Shown: one piece after another, positions 26,331 through 34,600 of the stretch
Position numbering within the stretch: position 1 is the stretch's first letter
Layout: every line of letters starts with the position of its first letter
Origin: Verrucomicrobiaceae bacterium UBA2429
Lineage (GTDB): Bacteria; Verrucomicrobiota; Verrucomicrobiia; Verrucomicrobiales; Verrucomicrobiaceae
Reading direction: 5' to 3'
Assembly: GCA_002343505.1 (NCBI GenBank)
Contig: DDQZ01000090.1
Location: 1 to 39,394, forward strand
DNA: 39,394 bases
The notes under the pieces: model-generated
What the model was told of the DNA's origin: nothing
The model's database searches: none
Seen by the model: the letters and a program-made list of their open reading frames with translations, nothing else
Made by a program: the position numbers and the translations under genes

Positions 26331-26728
26331 CATGCATTCGATGCGTCGGGCGTTTCGTTCGTGTGGCGGTAGGCGGAGCCGCGCTCGGACTCGAGCGGAC
26401 GGATTTCGAATTTCAGACCATGCGGCAGCACTGGATTCTGCGCCGCGATGGCCGCCGCGGCCGCGAGACTCTCCGCGACGATGATCCAGTAGCCGCCGAT
26501 GACTTCCTTGCCCTCGGCGAAGGGGCCATCAGTGCGAATGCCTTCGCGAGTCACGAGCGCCGCATCCATCGTGAGACGCGAACCGGGCTTGAAGATGCCT
26601 TTGGCAATGTTCGCCTCATACCAAGTATAGAATTGGACGATCGCCGCTTCGATGTCGGCCTTGGAGGACGCCTTGTCCCACTGGCCGCGTGAGAGCAGCA
26701 GATACTCGGATGAGGCGGGCGTGCTCAT
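26330..26728 (-). CDS. YCII/DGPF-family protein
   Basis: A 132-residue protein with SEYLLLSRGQWDKASSKADIEAAIVQFYTWYEANIAKG and the diagnostic RTDGPFAEGKEVIGGYWII, which contains an intact DGPF motif. It is paralogous to the neighbour at 25838-26248, which suggests a local duplication. Its start codon overlaps the stop of the SRPBCC gene by 4 bp (ATGA), so the two are translationally coupled. Confidence 0.88.
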   Translation of the reverse strand: MSTPASSEYLLLSRGQWDKASSKADIEAAIVQFYTWYEANIAKGIFKPGSRLTMDAALVTREGIRTDGPFAEGKEVIGGYWIIVAESLAAAAAIAAQNPVLPHGLKFEIRPLESERGSAYRHTNETPDASNA

Positions 26729-27276
26729 GGTGCGGGAGGTGTCGCTGCGGGCGTGGCGACGAGTTTTGCGACGGCTGCGAGGCCTTTTTCAAATTCGGTT
26801 CCGCACATTGATTCGCAGTCCATGAACAAACTGATCACCTTCGGCATCAGGCCTTCGTTTTTGCCATACATGGCCCAGGTGACGGTGGTTTTGCTGCCTT
26901 CGGTTTTGAAGAGGTAATCCACGGTGCTGACGCCTTCCATCGGCTCCAGCCAGTCCATGCGCAGGCGGATGAGTTCGTTCGGCTTGCTCTCGGTGATGGT
27001 CGCCTTGCCTTTGCCGGTCATTTTGCCTTCCCAGGTCGAGATGGCACCGACGCCGGTCTCCGGCCCGGCGTATTCGACCTTGGCCTCGGGGTCCATTTTG
27101 AGCCAGGGATTGAACTCGTTGAACTTCTTGTGGCTGTTGAACCAGACGAACACCGCCTCCGGTGGCGCGGCGATGGTGATGCTGCGCTCGACGCGAAAGT
27201 CGGGCGATTTGAGCAACGCGGCGGCGATGACGCCGATGACGAGCACGGCGAGGCCGCTGAGGATTTTCTTGAGCAT
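26725..27276 (-). CDS. Membrane-anchored SRPBCC-family protein
   Basis: A 183-residue protein with an N-terminal hydrophobic segment (ILSGLAVLVIGVIAAALL, about 5-22), then a START/Bet v1-like domain: VERSITIAAPPEAVFVWFNSHKKFNEFNPW, ending with a helix CGTEFEKGLAAVAKLV. SRPBCC domains bind hydrophobic ligands. The same fold is common in ECF42 loci, often as activator of Hsp90 ATPase-like or polyketide cyclase-like proteins. It is coupled to the YCII gene by a 4-bp overlap. Copy B of the palindromic repeat lies directly upstream of its start. Confidence 0.85.
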   Translation of the reverse strand: MLKKILSGLAVLVIGVIAAALLKSPDFRVERSITIAAPPEAVFVWFNSHKKFNEFNPWLKMDPEAKVEYAGPETGVGAISTWEGKMTGKGKATITESKPNELIRLRMDWLEPMEGVSTVDYLFKTEGSKTTVTWAMYGKNEGLMPKVISLFMDCESMCGTEFEKGLAAVAKLVATPAATPPAP

Positions 27277-27299
27277 GGTAGTGGTGTGGTTGGGTGGTG

Positions 27300-27373
27300 A
27301 GTTGGAGTATAGGCTTTAGCCGACGGTTTGGGATGTGTGGGAGGTCATTGATCGGCTAAAGCCTGGACTCCAA
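27300..27373. repeat. Palindromic intergenic repeat, copy B
   Basis: Inverted arms 27300-27323 and 27352-27373 pair over 22 bp with 2 mismatches; the core GGCTTTAGCCGA is the same as in copy A at 26249-26330. The middle again begins CGGTTTGGGATG and contains GAGGTC. It lies between the broken lipoprotein gene and the SRPBCC gene. It looks like a non-coding dispersed element rather than a terminator, since no T-run follows. Confidence 0.88.
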
Positions 27374-27386
27374 ATTTTGCTGGCGA

Positions 27387-27917
27387 TTACTGCCGCGTGA
27401 AGATCACTGGCGGGCCGCAGGGAGAGCTTTTGCCGTCTTTCCAGGAGATGCCTTCGAGCTTGAAGTGGTTCGCGTCGATGAAGGTGTAGGTCGCGCCGTG
27501 CATGTGCATGTCTTTGTTCACGTTCAGGCCGGGCGTCGGCGCCAGGTCAAAGGTCAGCGAGTCGGCGGTTTGCTTCACCAGCTTCATGCGCGGCTGGTTT
27601 CGCAGCATGCAATAGTGCGTCATCGTTAGTTTGCCGTTCACGTCATGATACACGCTCAGCATTTCCATCGGCGTGCCTCCGGCGAAGGTTTCCTGAATGA
27701 CCGAATCCCCTGCGATGAGGCGGAACTCCGTGTTCATCGTGCCCATCTCGGGCGATTAGCCCGACCATTTGCCCACCAGCGACTTCATCCGCTCAAAGGC
27801 CGCGGAGCCTTTGTAAGGCGGCATGTCGGCGCAGGCGGCGTGTTTGTCCTGGCCAGTCTGGCAGGAGGTGAGCACCGCACAGGCGGCGAGCGAGAGAAGG
27901 AGCGCGTGTTTGATCAT
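27387..27917 (-). pseudogene. Lipoprotein (DUF1579-like) interrupted by an in-frame stop
   Basis: From ATG at 27917 the frame reads MIKHALLLSLAACAVLTSCQ, a lipoprotein signal with lipobox LTSC, and continues to LVGKWSG. A TAA at 27758-27756 (codon 54) interrupts it. The same frame then runs SPEMGTMNTEFRLIAGDSVIQETFAGGTP to a normal stop at 27387. The LVGxWxG-stop-SPEMG context suggests that the lost residue was Lys (AAA to TAA), since related proteins continue WxGKSP. Both halves keep their family pattern, so the damage is recent, an assembly error or a read-through site. A reinitiation ATG lies 9 bp after the stop. The domain call is tentative. Confidence 0.72.
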
Positions 27918-28043
27918 AGGAGCGATGAGTTTTGGTTATGAAACAGACCAGGCGTGCCGGAAGACCGCCCGTCACAGAATCGACGAACGACATTCCCGGG
28001 CGAGGACAGAAATGTGAAAATTCTTTGCGGCGCCCGGTAAAGC

Positions 28044-29489
28044 TCAGGGCACCGCCGCCTTCCATCCTGCTTTCAGATGTTCGGCCATCTGCTTCACACG
28101 CTTTGCCTGCTCGGGATCGGCTGCGAGGTTCTTTGACTCGGCAGCATCGTAAAGCTCGGTGCCGACAAGGTTCTGCTTCGGATCATGCCACTCGGTGTAG
28201 CGCCAGTCGCGGGTGCGGATGCTGCGGCCCATGACCGGCGGCTTGCCGGGGCGGAGGTATTGGCTGAAGGCGGCTTTTTTCCATTCGCGGTCCGGCTTTT
28301 CGAGCAATGGGGCAAAGCTGGCGCCTTCGAGCTGCTTTGGCAGCGGCAGCGAGCACAGCTCGGCGAGAGTGGGATAAATGTCCACAAACTCAACGAGCGC
28401 CTTGGTGCGCTGACCGGCTGTTTTCATGCCAGGGGCGCTGAGGATGAGCGGGGAGCGCGTGCCCAGCTCGAAGTTGGTCATCTTCGTCCAGAGGCCGTTT
28501 TCGCCGAGGTGGTAGCCGTGGTCGCCCCAGAGCACGATGAGGGTGTTTTCGCGCAAACCGAGGCGGTCCAGTTCATCCAGCACCTTGCCGAGCTGCGCGT
28601 CCATGAAGCTCACGCAGGCGCGATAGCCGCGGATGAGATGGGGAGCCATCGCATCGGGAATTTTGCCGTTTTCCGGCACGGTGCCGTAGCTGCGCAGCTC
28701 GTAGTTGTTGTGAAACGCAGGCTCGGGTGCGTTTTCGGGCCGCGCGGCATTTGCAGGCATGTGAATCGAGTCCGCCGGATACAGGTCCCAATACTTCCGC
28801 GGGCAGGTGAAGGGAAGGTGCGGCTTCACAAAACCCACGGCGAGGAAGAACGGCTTCGCTTCGGTTTTGAGGCGCTGAAGGGTTTCGATGGCTTTCACGG
28901 CGGTCTGCCCGTCGGGATAGACTTCGTCCGTCTCGTCAGCGGCCTCAAAGGGCGCGGCGCGCAGTTGTTTCGGCTGCTTGTCCTTCGGCAGCGCTTTGAG
29001 CTGCTTCACATAATCGAGCGATGCCTTCGTGAACCAGTGCCTGTAAGGCTGGCCATGATACCAGGCGGGCTCGCTCCATGACAGCGGATCGTCGCCCGGC
29101 TCCCGGTCGCTGTGATGGAACACCTTTCCGAGGGAGAGCGTGGTGTAGCCGTGGTTTTTGAAGTGCTGCGGCAGTGTCAGCACCTGCGGCATCTCGCCGC
29201 GCAGAAAGTGCTGGTTGTCAAAAATGCCCGTCGTGTCCGGCCGGCAGCCGCTGAGCACGCTGTTGCGCGAGGGATTGCACACCGCCACCTGGCAATACGC
29301 CCGCTCAAACAGCATCCCCTGCGCGGCGAGTCGGTCGAGATGAGGCGTCTGCATGTGAGCCGCGCCGTAGCAGCCGATTTCGGGCCGCAGATCATCCACC
29401 GCGATGAAGAGGACATTCAGAGGTGCTGAAAAGAGCGGAAGCGATATTGTGATCGCGCAAAGAATGATGAGAGCGGAACGGAATGCCAT
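28044..29489 (-). CDS. Secreted sulfatase (type I, iduronate-2-sulfatase-like)
   Basis: A 481-residue sulfatase with a signal peptide (residues 1-22, ISLPLFSA). The metal-binding NVLFIAVDDLRPEIG opens the domain. The formylglycine precursor is Cys71 in AVCNPSRNSVLSG (C-x-P-S-R), which must be matured by a formylglycine-generating enzyme. Further marks are FVKPHLPF, WGDHGYHLGENG and KMTNFELGTRSPLI. The order and LGENGLW pattern match iduronate-2-sulfatase-like enzymes of PVC bacteria that desulfate polysaccharides. The start at 29489 (MAFRSALIIL) gives a clean signal peptide; 46 upstream in-frame codons do not fit. It is divergent from the transporter gene. Confidence 0.94.
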   Translation of the reverse strand: MAFRSALIILCAITISLPLFSAPLNVLFIAVDDLRPEIGCYGAAHMQTPHLDRLAAQGMLFERAYCQVAVCNPSRNSVLSGCRPDTTGIFDNQHFLRGEMPQVLTLPQHFKNHGYTTLSLGKVFHHSDREPGDDPLSWSEPAWYHGQPYRHWFTKASLDYVKQLKALPKDKQPKQLRAAPFEAADETDEVYPDGQTAVKAIETLQRLKTEAKPFFLAVGFVKPHLPFTCPRKYWDLYPADSIHMPANAARPENAPEPAFHNNYELRSYGTVPENGKIPDAMAPHLIRGYRACVSFMDAQLGKVLDELDRLGLRENTLIVLWGDHGYHLGENGLWTKMTNFELGTRSPLILSAPGMKTAGQRTKALVEFVDIYPTLAELCSLPLPKQLEGASFAPLLEKPDREWKKAAFSQYLRPGKPPVMGRSIRTRDWRYTEWHDPKQNLVGTELYDAAESKNLAADPEQAKRVKQMAEHLKAGWKAAVP

Positions 29490-29721
29490 GTGCCTCAAAC
29501 GAGAAATCAGGATGGCCATTTCGTGAAACTGGCTGGCAAACCGCCCCGATCTCCATGAGCATGAGGTGCTAAGCCAAAGTGTCCGCAATGCTCTCCCTCC
29601 CTGGCTTGATGATGCCGCGCCAGACAATCATGGCATCCGATATGGGAGCGACGGCGGTGGCATGGAATGAAGTTTTGACCAAAGGCTGCCGAGATCCCGC
29701 CTCAAACTCACTTTCCGTCCG

Positions 29722-30537
29722 ATGTTGGCCGTTTGTGGCAAAAGATTAGCGTCTCGCTGGCATTATTTATGCCCTGCTATCAACGTGTCTTACCTCCAGT
29801 CCCTGCAAGCCAGCGCCCCGGTGGCGCATGACATCCTGCTTTTCAGCATCGTCATCCTGGCGGGGATCGGCCTTGGGCGCGTGCCGTTCGGCGGCGTCCG
29901 CCTGGGGGTGGCCGGCGTGCTGTTCAGCGGGCTGCTGGCCAGCCATTGCGGACTGGAGCCGGATGGCAAAGTGGCGCATTTTTTGAAGGATTTCGGGCTG
30001 GTGCTGTTTGTCTTTGCGCTGGGGCTGCAGATGGGGCCGTCGTTTTTCGGCTCGCTGAAAAAGGACGGACTGCGGCTGAACGGCTGGGCAGCGGCGCTGG
30101 TGGCAGGCGGGGCGGCGGTGGCCGTGCTGGGAGCGTGGCTGCTGGATCTTCCTCTGCCGGCGGCAGCGGGGCTCTTTGCCGGCGCCACCACCAACACCCC
30201 CGCACTGGGCGCGGCCCAGCAGGCGCTGCAGGCCGCGCAGGCTGACCCTGCAGCGGTCGCGCTGCCAGCGCTGGCCTACGCCGCCACCTATCCGCTGGGC
30301 GTGGCGGTCACACTGCTGCCGCTGCTGCTCGTCGGCATCGCCGCCCGGCGGCTGCACCGCATGAACTACATGACGCTCTGCGGCCTCATCTCCGGCGGCA
30401 TGACCGACCCTCCCGCGCTCGCCTTCGCCAGCCAGATGGCACGGAACGATTTCCCCGCGGTGGCCTACGCGGCGGTCTATCCGCTGACCATGCTGCTGCG
30501 CATCATCGCCGCGCAGGTCATCGCCCAGACAGGGTGA
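29722..30537 (+). CDS. Internally deleted AspT/YidE/YbjL-type transporter
   Basis: A 271-residue membrane protein. Residues about 36-207 match one AspT/YidE/YbjL duplication domain: GLGRVPFGGVRLGVAGVLFSG, FLKDFGLVLFVFALGLQMGPSF, and GATTNTPALGAA. From about 214 it carries the second half of the other duplication domain, MNYMTLCGLISGGMTDPPALAFASQ and YAAVYPLTMLLRIIAAQ. Full-length relatives have about 550 residues with two TrkA-C domains and the first half of the second repeat between these parts; all of that is missing. The join near 30340-30363 is in frame. The start is uncertain: ATG 29722, or GTG 29785, which trims a non-family leader. It may be a functional minimal form or a decaying gene. 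Confidence 0.78.
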   Translation: MLAVCGKRLASRWHYLCPAINVSYLQSLQASAPVAHDILLFSIVILAGIGLGRVPFGGVRLGVAGVLFSGLLASHCGLEPDGKVAHFLKDFGLVLFVFALGLQMGPSFFGSLKKDGLRLNGWAAALVAGGAAVAVLGAWLLDLPLPAAAGLFAGATTNTPALGAAQQALQAAQADPAAVALPALAYAATYPLGVAVTLLPLLLVGIAARRLHRMNYMTLCGLISGGMTDPPALAFASQMARNDFPAVAYAAVYPLTMLLRIIAAQVIAQTG

Positions 30538-30577
30538 TAGGTAGCAGCAGGGTCCACACATGAGCCGGAATTGTGCC

Positions 30578-30733
30578 ATGCTGTTGCGACCGGTGGAGCG
30601 TCTATTATCCGCTCTGCTGCACGGTGGACACCGCTGGTGGCCCGCCGGGCCGAGTCCTGAGTTTTACGTCGGCTTCATCCTGGGCATGGCCGCGTTTCCG
30701 GCAGCGCGTGTGGATGAAAAGGTCAGCCCATGA
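30578..30733 (+). other. Possible small ORF between transporter and aldolase
   Basis: A 51-codon frame from ATG at 30578 reads RWWPAGPSPEFYVGFILGM and ends EKVSP-stop 7 bp before the convergent aldolase stop. It has no recognised family, and it could be a remnant or chance. Confidence 0.2.
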
Positions 30734-30739
30734 GTGCGG

Positions 30740-31552
30740 TCAGATCAGTTCGGTGTCTGCCGACGTTTTGGCCGATAAGATACCCGCAGCGGCGCGAACG
30801 GCGTCGAGTTCGAGGCGCAGATGCTTTTGAAACAGCGAAATGTCCGCGCTGTGGACGAGCATGTTCGCTCCCAGCATCAAAAAGCGCGTCTGCTGCTCCA
30901 CACTGCCCCAGAAATGAATGCCCGCGCCGACACCTGCCGCGCGAGCTTTGCGGAAAATGGTTTCGCAGGCGTCGAGAAAGCGCGGATGATCCCACTGCTC
31001 GGGAATGCCGAGGCTGCATGACAAATCATGCGGGCCGATGAGCACAGCGTCGATGCCCGGCACGGCGAGAATGTCATCCAGCGCTTCAATCGCCGGAACA
31101 CTCTCAATGTTCACGATCAACAACCGCTTTGCAGCGCCTTCTTGAATGTAGGCGTCGAGTTCCGGCTCGGGCTTTGCGCCTTCGAGCATCTGCTGCAATC
31201 GTTTGCCTTTGATGGGACGCAGTTTCACCGCACCGCGCAGGGCCTGCACTTGTGCGACCGATTCGACGTAAGGCGCGATCACGCCCGCCGCACCGCCATC
31301 CAGCACCATCGTCGCCGCATACGGATCAGGCGAAGGAATGCGAACGAGCGCTGGCAAACCGAGCGCGGCGTAGGTCTGGCACATCCAGCTCAGTTCGGCG
31401 CGATCCAGCGCGATGTGCTCGGTGTCGATGAAGACAAAGTCGAGTCCACAGCCGCGCACCAACTCCGGCCAGCGCGGCGAGGGCGAGACGATGAGCGTGC
31501 CGAAGACGTTCCGGCCTTCTTTGAGGTGCTGTGAGAGTGTGCGGGCGTCCAT
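30740..31552 (-). CDS. HpcH/HpaI-family aldolase
   Basis: A 270-residue TIM-barrel class II aldolase of the HpcH/HpaI (2-keto-3-deoxy acid) type. Marks are FGTLIVSPSPRWPELVRGCGLDFVFIDTEH, GLPALVRIPSP, GAAGVIAPYVES, IVNIESVPAIEALDDILAVPGIDAVLIGPHDLS (metal-binding Glu and Asp), and GIHFWGS. It cleaves 4-hydroxy-2-keto acids to pyruvate and an aldehyde; the natural substrate cannot be read from sequence. It lies 81 bp downstream of the FG-GAP gene on the same strand. Confidence 0.92.
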   Translation of the reverse strand: MDARTLSQHLKEGRNVFGTLIVSPSPRWPELVRGCGLDFVFIDTEHIALDRAELSWMCQTYAALGLPALVRIPSPDPYAATMVLDGGAAGVIAPYVESVAQVQALRGAVKLRPIKGKRLQQMLEGAKPEPELDAYIQEGAAKRLLIVNIESVPAIEALDDILAVPGIDAVLIGPHDLSCSLGIPEQWDHPRFLDACETIFRKARAAGVGAGIHFWGSVEQQTRFLMLGANMLVHSADISLFQKHLRLELDAVRAAAGILSAKTSADTELI

Positions 31553-31633
31553 GGAGGTGGTGCTCTTGAACTCCTCACACGCAAGCGGCCTTGCTGGTTC
31601 GTGGAATTGACCAACGACTGGACATCCCCGCGC

Positions 31634-34600
31634 CTACTCCGCGCGGATCTGGAAGAACGCAGCGTCGTCCGGCACGGTGAACTGGAACTCCAGATTGCCC
31701 GCGCCGTTGATGATCGTCTGCGGAGCGGTCATGGGAAAGGGATCGAAGCTGCCTGGCAGCAGCGTCGCGCTCTTCGCCACGCCGATGGTGAGGGTGAAGG
31801 TTCCCGTTTGTGGATCACGCTGGATCAACGGCACGCCGACATTCAGCGCCTGAACCTGCGCGGTGGAGAAAAAGCCCGCCGCGTTCACATGCGCCGGAGC
31901 GTTTCCCAGCTTGGAAAAGAGCGCGGACACCAGCGCAGGCTGGCTCACCTCCCAGTCAAAGCCCAGCGCGGACCAACTGAACTCCGCCCAGTCGTTCAAC
32001 CCGTCACTGTCGGTGTCCGCGGTGGTGGAGAAGGCCGTGGCGCGGACATCGAAGGCGAAGGGGTTTTCATCCGCGTCCGTGCTGGCGATGCTCACGGTGG
32101 CGGTGCGGGTGCCGAGTGTGGCCGGATTGAACGTCACGGCAAAGGTCCGCGTGCCGCCATGGGCTGGCACGATGGCGCTGGCGGGCTGCTGGGTCACGCT
32201 GAAGGCGGAGCTGCCGCTGAGGGTCACGAACGGCACGCCAGTGAGGATGAGATCAAAGGAGCCCGTGTTGGTGATGGTGAAGGTGCGCGTCACCGGGCTA
32301 CCACCGGCCAGATCGCCGCCCAGGTCGGTATGATCCGCCACGGCAGGCGTGGTGTCGCCGCTGGCGATGTCCACGCCGTTGCCGCTGAGAGCGATTTCCG
32401 GGGGCGGACCCAGCCCGGTGAAAAGGTAGGCCGCCCCGGTATTGCCGGCGTTCTCGTCGGGTGTGCTGTTGACGCCCGTGCTGGCGCTGTCCTCATTAGC
32501 TGCTCCGACGACCACCGTTTCCCCGCTCACCGCCACCGAGCAGCCGAACCAGTCTCCCGCCGTGACCTGGCTGGCCTTGAGGTAGGCCTGCTGGCTCCAG
32601 ACCGTGCCGTTCCGCACAAAGACATACGCCGCCCCAGCATTCGCAGCACCCTCATCGGGTGTGCTGTTAATACCCGTGGTGGCGCTGTCCTCAAAGAGTG
32701 CGCCGACAACGATTGTGTCCCCGCTCACGGCCACTACGGCGCCAAACCGGTCGTCAGTCGTCACTTGTTGGGCCTTCAGATAGGCCTGCTGGCTCCAGAT
32801 CGTGCCACTGCGCACAAACACGTAGGCCGCCCCGGCATCCGCGACACTCTCGTCAGGCGTGCTGTTGACGCCCGTGGTGCCGCTGTCCTCGTAAGGCGCA
32901 CCGACGACGACCGTGTCTCCATCCACCGCCACATAGAGGCCGAAGGCGTCCCCATCCGTCACTTGATGGGCCTTCAAATACGCCTGCTGGCTCCAGGTCG
33001 TGCCGTTGCGGACAAACACGTAAGCCGCTCCGGAAGCGGAACCGCTGCTGCCCTTTTTGGGCGTGCTGTTGATGCCTGAGATGAAGCTGTCCTCCGAATA
33101 GGCCCCGATTACTGCGGTGTCCCCGCTCACCGACACCGAGGTACCAAACTCGTCTTCTGAGCCGGGGTGGCTCGCCTTCAAATAGGCCTGCTGGGTCCAG
33201 TCCGTGCCGCTGCGCACAAACACATAGGCCGCCCCGGAAGCTTCCATGCTCTCATTGGGCGTGCTGTTCACACCCGGCGTGCTGCTGTCCTCCCAAGGCG
33301 CGCCAATGACCACGGTATCCCCACTGACCGCCACGGAAATGCCAAACTGGTCATCTGCCGTCATCTGATGGGCCTTCAGGTAGGCCTGCTGGCTCCACAC
33401 CCCTCCACCATCGCGCACAAACACATAGGCCGCGCCGGCATTGCCAGCGCTTTCATTGGGCGTGCTGTTGATGCCCGAGGTGCTGCTGTCCTCATTTCGC
33501 GCCCCGACGACCACGGTGTCCCCGCTCACCGACACCGAGCCGCCGAAGTAGTCTTCCGCCGTCACTTGGTGGGCCTTCAAGTAGGCCTGCTGGCTCCAGG
33601 CTCCGCCGCCATCCCGCACAAACACGTAGGCCGCTCCGGCATCTTCAGCGCTCTCGTTGGGAATGCTGTTGACGCCCGTGGTGCTGCTGTCCTCTAAGGG
33701 TGCGCCAATGACCACGGTGTCCCCGCTCACCGCCACGGACGCGCCGAACTGGTCAAAGGCGGCAGGGCCTGCGCCGCTGGGCGGAATGGGGGTGGGTTTC
33801 ACGTAGGCCTGCTGGCTCCAGTCCGCGCCGCCGCGCACAAACACATAGGCCGCACCGGAGTCGGGCGCCGCCTCATTGGGCGTGCGGTTGATGCCCGTGA
33901 GGCTGCTGTCCTCGAGATTGGCCCCGACGACCACGGTGTCCCCGCTGACCGCCACGGAGGCGCCGAAGCGGTCCTCCTGCCCCGCATTGCCGGCTTTCAG
34001 ATAGGCCTGCTGGCTCCATGCCGTGCCGCTGCGCACAAACACATAGGCCGCCCCGGCGCTGGTGGCGGTTTCATTGGGGGTGCTGTTGATGCCGGTGGTG
34101 CTGCTGTCCTCAAAGTAAGCCCCGACGACCACCGTGTCCCCGCTCACCGCCACGGAGGTGCCGAAGTTGTCGCCAGCAGTGACCTGATGGGCCTTCAAAT
34201 AGGCCTGCTGGGTCCAAGTCGTGCCGCTGCGTGCAAACACATAGGCCGCCCCGGCACTGATGGCGCTCTCATTGGGGGTGCTGTCGATGCCCGTGGTGCT
34301 GCTGTCCTCAAAACGTGAGCCGACGACCACGGTATCCCCATCCACCGCCACCGAGTTGCCGAAGTTGTCGTTCGCGTTCACTTGGTGAGGCTTGAGATAG
34401 GCCTCTTGCGTCCAGGTCACGCCGCTGCGCACGAACACATAGGCCGCGCCGGCATTGACGGCGCTCTCATCAGGCGTGCTGTTGACTCCCGTGCTGCCGC
34501 TGCGCTCAGCGACTCCTGAGATGGCCGCAGTGTCCCCGCTCACCGCCACCGAAAAGCCAAACTGGTCAAACTCCGAGACCTGGTGAGCCTTCAGGTAGGC

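Noticed and set aside
29490..29627. 46-residue extension of the sulfatase
   Set aside because: It would bury the signal peptide; the start at 29489 gives a standard secretion signal.
31601..33079. 492-codon plus-strand frame with repeated HKHIGR-like units
   Set aside because: Its repetitiveness is the mirror of the FG-GAP array on the minus strand.
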